Origin: Proteobacteria bacterium ST_bin12
GTDB taxonomy: Bacteria; Pseudomonadota; Gammaproteobacteria; Burkholderiales; Methylophilaceae
DNA: 64,000 nt
Direction of reading: 5' to 3'
Assembly (NCBI GenBank): GCA_002083635.1
Contig: MSXP01000005.1
Span: 124,001-188,000 of the forward strand
The notes under the pieces were generated by a model. That model worked only from the letters and a program-made list of their open reading frames with translations, was not told the origin of the DNA and searched no databases. The position numbers were made by a program, and so were the translations under genes. This document shows, in pieces, positions 1-8,290 of the stretch (positions within the stretch are counted from its first letter, which is position 1; every line of letters starts with the position of its first letter).

Positions 1-792
1 TACACCCATATTTATTTTGCACAATGGCTTTTGATGGCAACCCCATTATTAGACCCAAAATTGCAACAAGTGGTTAAAAAATTGCCTACTTTAGTGATGG
101 CCGGTGCTTGTTTGCCCGATTTAGCCATTATTTCAAAATCCTTTAACACCACGCATCAATGGCAAAAAGCAGAATGGATGATGTCAAATGCCACCACAGA
201 CGAAGAGCTAGCGATTGCCATTGGCTACACCAGTCATTTATTTGTGGATGTGGTAGCGCACAATCATTTTGTACCTGCATTTGAAGCAAAATGGAAGCGA
301 GTTCCTTGGCTCAATAAGTCAGTGATTACGCACATTGCCTCCGAATGGGCGATGGATGCGCATATTGCTCAGCATATTCGCTACACACCAAATCAGCTAA
401 TCCGTATGCATGTGCATGAATTGAGTACTTTTGTTGCGCCCTGCTTTTCTAGCGCAAATGCCAGCGTATCCGCAGGACAGGCTGCTAAGCATTTAAAGCA
501 GCTGGCTTGGGCCGATTACGCGCTTAGAATTAGCTTTCTATCACAAAGCGTTTTGTGGATTGCACGACTGAAAGATAAGCGTTTTATGGCAAGCTTAGAA
601 TATTATTTAACCAAAACTAAAAATGCGCTTACACATTTTGATCAATCAATTCAAGGCAACAGGCCACAATGGGAGCCAGAATTGAAGCATCTAAGTGCAA
701 CTGAAATGGTGATTTGGCGTGAAAAATGTTTAAAAGAATTAACCAAACGTTTAGCAACGCCAATCCACTTTTATCATACAGCGGCTAAATAG
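1..792 (+). CDS. Zinc-dependent phospholipase C-like protein, 5' truncated by window edge
   Basis: The reading frame is open from base 1, so the true start lies upstream; the first in-window start codons (TTG 31, ATG 34) are internal. The visible part begins YTHIYFAQWLL and continues with a conserved LVMAGACLPDLA segment, then HLFVDVVAHNHF, and a later HIASEWAMDAHIAQH stretch. These His/Asp-rich pieces fit the bacterial zinc-dependent phospholipase C family (PF00882-like), whose His and Asp residues bind zinc. No signal peptide can be judged because the start is missing. The substrate is unknown. The gene converges with the PAP2 phosphatase downstream. The family call is from memory of the motif pattern and is moderately sure. 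Confidence 0.6.
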   Translation, partial: YTHIYFAQWLLMATPLLDPKLQQVVKKLPTLVMAGACLPDLAIISKSFNTTHQWQKAEWMMSNATTDEELAIAIGYTSHLFVDVVAHNHFVPAFEAKWKRVPWLNKSVITHIASEWAMDAHIAQHIRYTPNQLIRMHVHELSTFVAPCFSSANASVSAGQAAKHLKQLAWADYALRISFLSQSVLWIARLKDKRFMASLEYYLTKTKNALTHFDQSIQGNRPQWEPELKHLSATEMVIWREKCLKELTKRLATPIHFYHTAAK

Positions 793-831
793 TTGAATAC
801 TTAACACCTATTTCTTGTTAAATTTTCAATT

Positions 832-1371
832 TTAAGCAAAAGCCATTAAGTAAGATTGCGCAATCACATAACCAATAGCGGCACCCGCGAATACATCACT
901 CGGATAATGTAAACCCAAAATTACACGCGACATCGCAACCATCACAGTAAACGGCACCAGCACAATTGATAGCTCTGGATAATAATGCATCGCCACCACG
1001 CTAAACGCGACCGCATGCAAGGTATGACCTGATGGGAAACTAAAATGATCGAGCGGCTTACCAACCACCCACACATCTTGGCGTACTTGAAAAGGACGCG
1101 GTCTGTGGGTTTTTTGTTTTAACCATTTGTAGATGACAGTACCAGTTAATCCAGCGGCTAACATATGTAAAACGGGTTGAATGCCGTCGGCTTGCTGCGT
1201 GATGATAATCGCCAACATTAAACCGTACCAAAATACGCCATCGCCCAAGCGGCTGATTAAGCGAAACCAATCGCGAATCAAACGGTATTGATTGCTATGA
1301 CTGATTGTCACACACACTGCGCTGTCTAGCGCATGCATGCGACTTAAGTAAATTTGCAATTTATTTGTCAT
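832..1371 (-). CDS. PAP2 superfamily phosphatase
   Basis: Integral membrane acid phosphatase of the PAP2 type (179 aa). All three signature motifs are present: KxxxxxxRP at about residues 85-93, PSGH at 113-116 and SRxxxxxHxxxD at 148-159; the two histidines and the arginines form the phosphate transfer site. About five hydrophobic segments fit an inner-membrane enzyme. Family members hydrolyse lipid phosphates such as undecaprenyl pyrophosphate or phosphatidate, and which one applies here cannot be told. The start is firm: a perfect AGGAGG Shine-Dalgarno sits a few bases before the ATG. Confidence 0.88.
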   Translation of the reverse strand: MTNKLQIYLSRMHALDSAVCVTISHSNQYRLIRDWFRLISRLGDGVFWYGLMLAIIITQQADGIQPVLHMLAAGLTGTVIYKWLKQKTHRPRPFQVRQDVWVVGKPLDHFSFPSGHTLHAVAFSVVAMHYYPELSIVLVPFTVMVAMSRVILGLHYPSDVFAGAAIGYVIAQSYLMAFA

Positions 1372-1515
1372 TATTAACCTCCTTACACTGGTTGATGCTG
1401 GCAGTGTGGCAGGAGAATATGAACAAATGGTGTCAGCTACATGAATGTTTTTTGACTTAAAATATTGGTTAACTTATTGATAAATAATAATATTATTTAT
1501 TTTTAAGCATCTAAC

Positions 1516-1881
1516 TCAATCAGTATTTTGCCCAATACGCCAAAGTACGCCGCTAGGGTCTGCCATCACAAAATCACGCATACGCCATGGCTGTTGTTCT
1601 ATTGCACCTAAGCGAACGCTATATTTGCTGGCGATATTTGCATTTTGTATTTTACTCCACCATGCATCCACATCTTTTACTAGCAAATGCATCATTAAGT
1701 TTTCAGCAAACTCTTTTACATAAAAATCTTGCAATAGAAAACTCACATTTTGATGATGTAAATAAGCAACGCCACCGCCTTCGGATGCCAATACAAAACC
1801 GACGTCTTGATAAAACTGTTTGGATAATGCGTAGTCTTTTGCAGGCACAAACGCTTTTATTTCAACTGCATCTAAATTCAT
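1516..1881 (-). CDS. VOC (glyoxalase/bleomycin resistance) family protein
   Basis: A 121-aa single-domain protein with the vicinal oxygen chelate fold pattern: an opening beta strand (AVEIKAFVPAKDYALSKQFY), an aromatic-rich GGGVAYLHHQNVSFLLQDF strand, a DVDAWW helix start and a closing MADPSGVLWRIGQ strand. Members act as lyases, dioxygenases or drug-binding proteins; the metal ligands are not clear enough to assign a reaction. It stands alone between the PAP2 gene and glmM, with only a weak ribosome site. Confidence 0.75.
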   Translation of the reverse strand: MNLDAVEIKAFVPAKDYALSKQFYQDVGFVLASEGGGVAYLHHQNVSFLLQDFYVKEFAENLMMHLLVKDVDAWWSKIQNANIASKYSVRLGAIEQQPWRMRDFVMADPSGVLWRIGQNTD

Positions 1882-1896
1882 ATTGATAATTTCTTT

Positions 1897-3252
1897 TTAT
1901 ACCGCTGCTTTTTTAACAACAGCTGCAATATCTTCCGCCAGCTTTTGTACCAATATGTCATCTTGACCTTCTACCATCACGCGGATTTTTGGCTCGGTAC
2001 CAGAAGCGCGTAGCAACACACGACCTGCGCCATTTAATGTGGTTTCCGCCTGGCTGACCGCTGCTTGAATATCAGTATGCAGTAAATCGAGCTTATATTT
2101 GGTGGTGACATTAATTAATACTTGCGGATAAAGCCGCAAACTCGCACCCATTTCTGTTAAGGTTTTGCCACTATCAGCCAGCGCATGTAGCACTTGCAGA
2201 GCTGCAATAATCGCATCGCCGCTAGTATGTTTATCTAATGTTAAAATATGACCAGAGTTTTCGCCGCCCAATTTCCAGTTTTTTTCGTTTAAAAGCTCTA
2301 ATACATAGCGATCGCCCACATTTGCCCGCGCGAATGGAATTTGATGTTTTTGTAATGCGTGTTCTAACGCTAAATTAGTCATTAATGTGCCTGCAACACC
2401 ACCTTTCAGCTTGCCTTTTGCGTATAAACCCAACGCGATGATATATAAAAGCTGGTCGCCATCTAGCAAATTGCCGAGTTTATCCACCATCATGACGCGG
2501 TCGCCATCACCATCAAAAGCAATACCTAAATCCGCCTGATGTTCTACAACGGCTTTTTGCAAAGCTTGTGGATGGGTTGAACCGAATTGCTCATTGATAT
2601 TTAAACCATCGGGCTTATTGCCAATAGCAATCACTTCTGCGCCTAATTCGTGGAACACTGGCGGTGCAACATGATAAGTGGCGCCATGTGCGCAATCCAA
2701 TACAATTTTTAAACCGCGCAAATCTAAATGGTTCGGAAAGGTACTTTTACAGAATTCAATATAACGGCCAGCTGCATCATCAATTCGGCGTGCTTTACCT
2801 AGTTTGGCCGATTCCATCACCTGCATGGGTTTATCTAATTCGGCTTCGATGGCATGTTCGATTTCATCGGGCAGTTTAGCGCCTAAACTAGAGAAAAATT
2901 TGATGCCATTATCGTCATATGGATTATGCGAAGCAGAAATCACGATGCCCGCCTGTGCGCGCAAAGCGCGTGTCAAATAAGCCACGGCAGGTGTTGGCAT
3001 TGGGCCTGTTAGTAATACATCTACGCCAGCCGCCGATAACCCTGCTTCCAATGCTGCTTCTAACATATAGCCTGAAATACGCGTGTCTTTACCAATTAAC
3101 ACGGCAGGATGTGCACCTTTTGCCAAATTAACGGCGCGACTGGCCAATACACGACCAGCGGCATATCCCAGACGCATTACAAAATCAGGCGTAATTGGAC
3201 CTTCTCCAACTTTTCCACGAATGCCGTCAGTGCCGAAATACTGTTTTGCCAT
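1897..3252 (-). CDS. glmM: Phosphoglucosamine mutase
   Basis: Converts glucosamine-6-phosphate to glucosamine-1-phosphate for UDP-GlcNAc, feeding peptidoglycan and LPS synthesis in the cytoplasm. Full length (451 aa). The phosphoserine loop ISASHNP has its active Ser near residue 108, the metal loop DGDGDR is at 247-252, and the phosphate-binding RASGTEPKIRVMVE is near the C-terminus. It follows folP by 33 bases on the same strand, the common folP-glmM operon. An AGGGAAA ribosome site precedes the ATG. Confidence 0.97.
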   Translation of the reverse strand: MAKQYFGTDGIRGKVGEGPITPDFVMRLGYAAGRVLASRAVNLAKGAHPAVLIGKDTRISGYMLEAALEAGLSAAGVDVLLTGPMPTPAVAYLTRALRAQAGIVISASHNPYDDNGIKFFSSLGAKLPDEIEHAIEAELDKPMQVMESAKLGKARRIDDAAGRYIEFCKSTFPNHLDLRGLKIVLDCAHGATYHVAPPVFHELGAEVIAIGNKPDGLNINEQFGSTHPQALQKAVVEHQADLGIAFDGDGDRVMMVDKLGNLLDGDQLLYIIALGLYAKGKLKGGVAGTLMTNLALEHALQKHQIPFARANVGDRYVLELLNEKNWKLGGENSGHILTLDKHTSGDAIIAALQVLHALADSGKTLTEMGASLRLYPQVLINVTTKYKLDLLHTDIQAAVSQAETTLNGAGRVLLRASGTEPKIRVMVEGQDDILVQKLAEDIAAVVKKAAV

Positions 3253-3285
3253 TTTTGTTTCCCTGCTTGATTGTTGTTAATTTAC

Positions 3286-4110
3286 TTAATGCTGAATTGC
3301 AGTGACTATTTTTAACGCTTCTACTGTGGCTTTTACATCATGCACGCGTAATATTTTAGCACCAACCATTGCTGAGATAACCGATGCTGCCACACTCGAA
3401 TAGATTCGCGCATCGACATCATTACCTGTGACTTGGCCCAACACGGATTTACGCGACAAGCCAACCAGTAATGGCTGACCCATTGTAGAGAAGCTAGCTA
3501 AATGTTGAATAAGCGTGATATTGTGTTCGCGCGTTTTGCCAAAACCAAAACCAGGGTCTAGCAGAATACGGCTTTTGTTGATCCCAGCTGTTTCGCATAA
3601 CGTTAATCTCTGTTGTAAAAACGTCTTTACCTCAGCTACTACATCGTTATATTGCGGATTGATTTGCATGGTCTGCGGCGTGCCTTGCATATGCATTAAA
3701 CACACGCCCGCATCAGATGCCGCAACGATATCTATAGCACCGTTTTCTTGCAAGGCGCGCACATCGTTCACGACACTCGCGCCTGCTTTAATCGCCGCTT
3801 GCATCACCTGCGGTTTGTAAGTATCGATTGAAATAGGAATTTTAATCTGTATAACCAAGCTTTCAATCACAGGAATCACACGTTCTAACTCTTGTTGCAA
3901 ACTGACTGGTGTTGCGTTTGGTCTTGTCGATTCACCACCAATATCCAGAATATCCGCGCCTTGTTCAACCAAGCTCAATGCATGCTCAATCGCTAAATCC
4001 GTTTGCGCAAATTTTCCACCGTCTGAAAATGAATCAGGCGTTACATTTACTATGCCCATCACATGTGGGCGATTGAGATTAAGTTGAAATTTTCCGCAAT
4101 TAAATAGCAT
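3286..4110 (-). CDS. folP: Dihydropteroate synthase
   Basis: Condenses p-aminobenzoate with 6-hydroxymethyl-dihydropterin pyrophosphate in folate synthesis. At 274 aa it has the family signatures: MGIVNVTPDSFSDGG (residues 18-32), DIGGESTRPNA (from 57), a VVNDV strand, DPGFGFGKTREHN, GLSRKS and a closing RVHDV. It lies between ftsH, from which a terminator at 4124-4153 separates it, and glmM. It is therefore probably read with glmM from a promoter in the 4111-4203 gap. Confidence 0.97.
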   Translation of the reverse strand: MLFNCGKFQLNLNRPHVMGIVNVTPDSFSDGGKFAQTDLAIEHALSLVEQGADILDIGGESTRPNATPVSLQQELERVIPVIESLVIQIKIPISIDTYKPQVMQAAIKAGASVVNDVRALQENGAIDIVAASDAGVCLMHMQGTPQTMQINPQYNDVVAEVKTFLQQRLTLCETAGINKSRILLDPGFGFGKTREHNITLIQHLASFSTMGQPLLVGLSRKSVLGQVTGNDVDARIYSSVAASVISAMVGAKILRVHDVKATVEALKIVTAIQH

Positions 4111-4123
4111 TAAGTATGAACAA

Positions 4124-4153
4124 TAAAAAAGGGTTAGAACGAATCTAACCCTT
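4124..4153 (-). terminator. Intrinsic terminator after ftsH
   Basis: On the minus strand the stem AAGGGTTAGA pairs with TCTAACCCTT across a 5-base loop and runs straight into a T tract (plus-strand aaaaaa at 4125-4130). It lies about 50 bases past the ftsH stop and before folP, so it ends the ftsH transcript. Confidence 0.85.
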
Positions 4154-4203
4154 ATTTTAACACTACTTATGTTGGCTGATTAACGGATAGTTAACACCAA
4201 AAA

Positions 4204-6099
4204 TTACTCATTTTTTGCTGCTGGCTGAGGCGCTGGCGTTGCAGTGGTACCAGAAGAACCGCCACTGTCAGTTGGCTTTACTTTTGGCTGGCGCGGTTTT
4301 GGTGCACGCACTGGCAAACTCGCCATAATATCGTTGATTTGATCTGCGTCAATGGTTTCATACTCCATTAATGCCGCTGTCATCGCTTCGACTTTATCGC
4401 GATTATCCTCCAACAATTTACGCGCAATACCGTATTGCTCATCTAAAATACGACGAATCTCCGCATCAACTTTTTGCTGTGTGGCTTCTGATACCGTTTT
4501 AGAGCTCATATTACCAAAAAACGAATCCTGCTCGCTCCCTGCGTAAACCATCGTACCCAATGCGTCACTCATGCCGTATTTAGTCACCATATCACGTGCT
4601 AACTTAGTGGCACGCTCAAAGTCATTCGATGCGCCTGTACTCATTTGATGCATAAAAATTTCTTCGGCAATACGTCCACCAAATAAAATCGAAATCTCTT
4701 CCAGCATCTTGTCTTTATAGTTGCTGATGCGATCAAACTCAGGCAATTGCCAAGTTAAACCTAACGCCCAACCGCGCGGCATAATGGTTACTTTATGCAC
4801 AGGGTCTGCTTTTGGTAATAATTTCGCTACCACCGCATGACCACTTTCGTGATAAGCCGTGTTGCGACGTTCTTCTTCACGCATCACCATTGATTTGCGC
4901 TCAGGGCCCATGTAGATTTTGTCTTTTGCATCTTCAAAATCTTCCATATCCACTGTGCGTTTGCTACGGCGCGCTGCAAATAAAGCAGCCTCGTTCACCA
5001 AATTTGCCAAATCTGCACCGCTAAAGCCAGGCGTTCCGCGTGCCAAAATATCCGCCTTTACGTCTGGATCAATTGGCACCTTTCTCATGTGAACAAGTAA
5101 AATCTGCTCGCGGCCTTTAATATCCGGCAAGCCGACCATTACCTGGCGGTCAAAACGACCAGGACGTAACAAAGCTTTATCCAACACATCGGCACGGTTT
5201 GTTGCCGCAATAATGATGACGCCAGAACTCGCCTCAAAACCATCCATTTCCACTAATAATTGATTCAATGTTTGCTCACGCTCATCATTACCGCCGCCAG
5301 TACCCGCACCACGGCTGCGACCTACTGCATCAATCTCATCAATAAATATAATGCAAGGTGAGTTTTTCTTGGCGGTTTCAAACATATCACGCACGCGTGC
5401 TGCACCCACACCCACAAACATTTCTACGAAATCTGAACCAGAGATTGAGAAAAACGGCACTTTTGCTTCACCAGCAATCGCGCGGGCAAGCAGTGTTTTA
5501 CCTGTACCCGGAGGGCCAACTAATAAGACACCACGCGGAATACGGCCACCTAACTTTTGGAATTTTGTCGGCTCTTTTAAGAAGTCGACCAACTCAGTCA
5601 CTTCTTCTTTGGCTTCATCGCAGCCTGCTACGTCGGCAAAAGTCGTTTGATTGGCACTTTCGTCTAATTGACGCGCTTTACTTTTACCGAATGAGAATGG
5701 GCCGCCGCCTTTGCCGCCGCCTTGCATTTGACGCATAAAGAAAATCCATACGCCAATCAATAAAATCATTGGGAACCATGACATAAAGATTTCAAGCAAC
5801 ACAGAGCGTTGTTGTTCTGGTTTGGCCTCAACCACAACGTTATATTTCAATAGGTCGTTTACCATCCACAAATCATTCGGTGCATAGGTGCTAAATTCTT
5901 TACCGTCTTGGGTTTTACCATGCACAACACGACCGTCGATTTGCACTTTGGCAATTCGGCCGTCTTTTACTTCTTGCATAAATTGTGAGTAAACCATTTG
6001 GCTATCTGGCTTGCTTTGACCGCCAAACTGGTTGAACACCATCATCAACACCAATGCGACTGCTAACCAAATTGCGATACTTTTTGCGATATTATTCAC
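4204..6099 (-). CDS. ftsH: ATP-dependent zinc metalloprotease FtsH
   Basis: Membrane-anchored AAA+ protease (631 aa) that degrades misfolded membrane proteins and regulators such as sigma-32 and LpxC. Two membrane segments lie near residues 8-23 and 105-122. Walker A GPPGTGKT is at 195-202, Walker B IIFIDEID near 250-257, the second region of homology ATNRADVLDKALLRPGRFDR at 299-318, and the zinc site HESGH at 417-421. The C-terminal tail is Pro/Ala/Gly-rich. The start is GTG with an AAGGA site upstream. It follows rlmE, the common rlmE-ftsH pair, about 70 bases apart. Confidence 0.98.
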   Translation of the reverse strand: MNNIAKSIAIWLAVALVLMMVFNQFGGQSKPDSQMVYSQFMQEVKDGRIAKVQIDGRVVHGKTQDGKEFSTYAPNDLWMVNDLLKYNVVVEAKPEQQRSVLLEIFMSWFPMILLIGVWIFFMRQMQGGGKGGGPFSFGKSKARQLDESANQTTFADVAGCDEAKEEVTELVDFLKEPTKFQKLGGRIPRGVLLVGPPGTGKTLLARAIAGEAKVPFFSISGSDFVEMFVGVGAARVRDMFETAKKNSPCIIFIDEIDAVGRSRGAGTGGGNDEREQTLNQLLVEMDGFEASSGVIIIAATNRADVLDKALLRPGRFDRQVMVGLPDIKGREQILLVHMRKVPIDPDVKADILARGTPGFSGADLANLVNEAALFAARRSKRTVDMEDFEDAKDKIYMGPERKSMVMREEERRNTAYHESGHAVVAKLLPKADPVHKVTIMPRGWALGLTWQLPEFDRISNYKDKMLEEISILFGGRIAEEIFMHQMSTGASNDFERATKLARDMVTKYGMSDALGTMVYAGSEQDSFFGNMSSKTVSEATQQKVDAEIRRILDEQYGIARKLLEDNRDKVEAMTAALMEYETIDADQINDIMASLPVRAPKPRQPKVKPTDSGGSSGTTATPAPQPAAKNE

Positions 6100-6171
6100 G
6101 TGCCCATTCCTTTTAAAAAGCGGGAAATTACTTCATTCATTTTAAACTACTTTTCAGTTATATCTTATAAA

Positions 6172-6789
6172 CTATTTCTTGCCTAAGCCAAGCAAATACA
6201 CTTCACTACTGCGATCTCGTGATGCTTTTGGTTTTCGCGTGACTACTTTGTCAAACTGCAATCGCATCGTTTTGACAATCTCTTCAAAACCCGCCCCTAT
6301 AAATACCTTGACTAGAAAATTGCCATTTGGTTTAAGCCAGCTATCACAAAAATCGATTGCTAACTCGGTTAAGTATGCCGATCCAGCCAAGTCTACATCT
6401 TTTACTCCACTTATATTGGGTGCCATATCCGCAATTACAAGGTCTACTTTTTTGCCATTTAAACTATTTTCTAGTTTTTTTAATACTGCATCCTCGCGAA
6501 AATCGCCTTGTATAAACGTCACACCAGCTATGGCTTGCATCTCCAAAATATCCAATGCAATCACATGGCCTTGTCCTTTTAGGCGCTGCACCACCACTTG
6601 CGACCAACTGCCTGGGGTTGAACCTAAATCCACAATCGTCATGCCAGATTTAATGAGTTTGTCTTTATCATCAATTTCCATTAATTTGTAAGCGGCGCGC
6701 GCGCGATAGCCTTCTTTTTGGGCGCGCTTTACAAACTCGTCATTGAGATGTTCTTGCATCCAAGCCTTGCTGGTACGGGTAGGTTTCAA
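6172..6789 (-). CDS. rlmE: 23S rRNA 2'-O-ribose U2552 methyltransferase
   Basis: RrmJ/FtsJ-type enzyme (205 aa) that methylates U2552 in the A-loop of 23S rRNA late in 50S assembly. The SAM-binding motif VDLGSTPGSWSQ is near residues 54-65, VIADMAPNISG follows, and FLVKVFIGAGFEE and SREVYLLGLG complete the K-D-K-E catalytic set expected for the family. The start is TTG: an in-frame TAA lies immediately before it, and the next Met (codon 11) would remove part of the conserved N-terminus (SKAWMQEH). It is divergent from yhbY, an arrangement widely conserved. Confidence 0.96.
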   Translation of the reverse strand: MKPTRTSKAWMQEHLNDEFVKRAQKEGYRARAAYKLMEIDDKDKLIKSGMTIVDLGSTPGSWSQVVVQRLKGQGHVIALDILEMQAIAGVTFIQGDFREDAVLKKLENSLNGKKVDLVIADMAPNISGVKDVDLAGSAYLTELAIDFCDSWLKPNGNFLVKVFIGAGFEEIVKTMRLQFDKVVTRKPKASRDRSSEVYLLGLGKK

Positions 6790-6858
6790 TTACGCATGTC
6801 TTTCAAATTAAAAACGGCTGTTCATGATAAAATATTGCATTATTTAAAAGGTATCACA

Positions 6859-7167
6859 ATGAAACTTAGCACCAAACAAATCGCGCATCTACGAGGCCTA
6901 GCCCACAGCTTAAGCCCAGTTGTCATGATTGGCAATAATGGATTAACCGAGAATGTAATCAAAGAGGTTGAGCTTAATTTAAGCGCGCATGAGCTGATTA
7001 AAATTCAAGTTGCGGGTGATGACCGCGAAGCGCGCACCGCCATGTACGCGGAAATTTGCGCCAAAACCAATGCGATTGCTGTGCATCATATTGGTAAACA
7101 GTTGGTGGTTTATCGTAAAAGCGACACGATTAAAGAGTCAGCAAAAGTGGTGATTCCAAAACCTTAA
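6859..7167 (+). CDS. yhbY: YhbY family RNA-binding (CRM domain) protein
   Basis: A 102-aa protein consisting of one CRM domain, which binds pre-50S particles. It begins MKLSTKQIAHLRGLAHSL, has the GNNGLT loop of the family, and ends in a short basic tail. The frame stays open upstream to 6718, but that would overlap rlmE and adds no conserved sequence, so the ATG at 6859 (after an AAAGG site) is chosen. Divergence from rlmE supports a ribosome-assembly role. Confidence 0.93.
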   Translation: MKLSTKQIAHLRGLAHSLSPVVMIGNNGLTENVIKEVELNLSAHELIKIQVAGDDREARTAMYAEICAKTNAIAVHHIGKQLVVYRKSDTIKESAKVVIPKP

Positions 7168-7206
7168 TGCACTTTTAACGATACATTTTTCGGATCAATT
7201 TTAGTG

Positions 7207-7644
7207 TTAAGTTCTGGCTTTTAATACCAGCACAAAACCCAGCAAGCATTCAGCCAAATAAGCCACACTCGCCACACCATGCCAATTTCTAAAGCGGCTG
7301 GCAAATACACTGTTCATCACATCTGCTGGCATGGCATCCGCTTTTAGCTGCGCTAATAATGGCTGAATGCCAAAGTGGCCTGCCAGTACCAGTAGCAACA
7401 TGACTAGAGCTGCCCAAAAGAAACTTTGTTTCAGCGCGGTGGTGCCATAATCCATCAAACGCTGAATCAGCAAGAAAAATGCGCTACCCATGCCGATGTA
7501 GCTGACAATAGTAAACAATTTGCCTGCCAAGCGACCCGCCAATTGCTTGTCTTGCAAGGTATCAAACAGCACATACGCACTAAAGCCTGTAGCCCATAGC
7601 GCGCCTACCCACAAGGTAATAATAATTAAGGTTAAACGATACAT
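7207..7644 (-). CDS. DUF4149 family membrane protein
   Basis: A 145-aa protein with four hydrophobic stretches (roughly residues 3-27, 43-63, 72-92 and 122-143), typical of the DUF4149/TMEM205-like family. The first helix carries WVGALWATGF and the last region ends in a short basic tail. Function is unknown. It follows greA by 17 bases on the same strand and probably shares its transcript, a linkage common in betaproteobacteria. Confidence 0.8.
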   Translation of the reverse strand: MYRLTLIIITLWVGALWATGFSAYVLFDTLQDKQLAGRLAGKLFTIVSYIGMGSAFFLLIQRLMDYGTTALKQSFFWAALVMLLLVLAGHFGIQPLLAQLKADAMPADVMNSVFASRFRNWHGVASVAYLAECLLGFVLVLKART

Positions 7645-7661
7645 ATTATTGATTTAATTGA

Positions 7662-8144
7662 TTAGATATAGAGCACATCTAAAACTTCATACTCTTTAAT
7701 GCCACCTGGCGCTGATACTTCTGCCACATCACCCGCTGATTTACCGATTAAAGCACGCGCGATTGGTGAGCCTACTGAAATTTTACCGCCTTTGATATCG
7801 GCTTCATCTTCACCAACAATTTGATAGGTTTTATTATCACCTGAATCCAAATCCTCAATATTCACAGTGGCGCCAAATACTACGCGGCCTTCTGCATGCA
7901 AGGTTGTTGGGTCAATCACCATTAAATTAGATAATTTTGATTCCAACTCAGCAATGCGGCCTTCAATAAAACTTTGCTTTTCTTTAGCGGCTTCATATTC
8001 GGCGTTTTCCGATAAATCACCTTGCGCGCGCGCTTCTGCAATGGCTAGAATCACGTTTGGCCTATCTTCACTGCGCAAACGTTGCAGCTCCACTTTGAGC
8101 ATTTCTGCGCCTTTGATTGTTACTGGAATTTGATTTAATGCCAT
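7662..8144 (-). CDS. greA: Transcription elongation factor GreA
   Basis: Rescues backtracked RNA polymerase by stimulating cleavage of the transcript 3' end. At 160 aa it has the N-terminal coiled coil with ARAQGDLSENAEYEAAKE (acidic tip residues D and E, about residues 36-53) and the C-terminal FKBP-like domain with GKISVGSPIARALIGKSAGD. It lies downstream of carB but a terminator (8172-8205) separates the two. Confidence 0.97.
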   Translation of the reverse strand: MALNQIPVTIKGAEMLKVELQRLRSEDRPNVILAIAEARAQGDLSENAEYEAAKEKQSFIEGRIAELESKLSNLMVIDPTTLHAEGRVVFGATVNIEDLDSGDNKTYQIVGEDEADIKGGKISVGSPIARALIGKSAGDVAEVSAPGGIKEYEVLDVLYI

Positions 8145-8171
8145 ACTGTAATACCGTTCTAAATTAGGGTA

Positions 8172-8205
8172 AAAAAATAAACCACACCCGTAACGAGCGT
8201 GGTTT
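8172..8205 (-). terminator. Intrinsic terminator after carB
   Basis: On the minus strand AAACCAC pairs with GTGGTTT (plus 8179-8185 with 8199-8205) and is followed by a T-rich tract (plus aaaaaaa at 8171-8177). It sits between the carB stop and the greA start, so it limits read-through from carB into greA. Confidence 0.75.
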
Positions 8206-8290
8206 TATGTAATAGTTAAGTTAAAGTGTATTTTAGATAAGCTTTTAATGCAAGCTTAAGCTTTGATTAAAACAAGTCTTTTTACGCGAG

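Noticed and set aside
5351..5738. Two long plus-strand frames opposite ftsH
   Set aside because: They lie antisense to the most conserved part of ftsH, have no ribosome site and no recognisable sequence; they follow from the codon pattern of the real gene.
6718..6858. Longer yhbY frame reaching back to 6718
   Set aside because: It would overlap the rlmE coding region by about 70 bases, the added residues match nothing in the family, and ATG 6859 has a good ribosome site.
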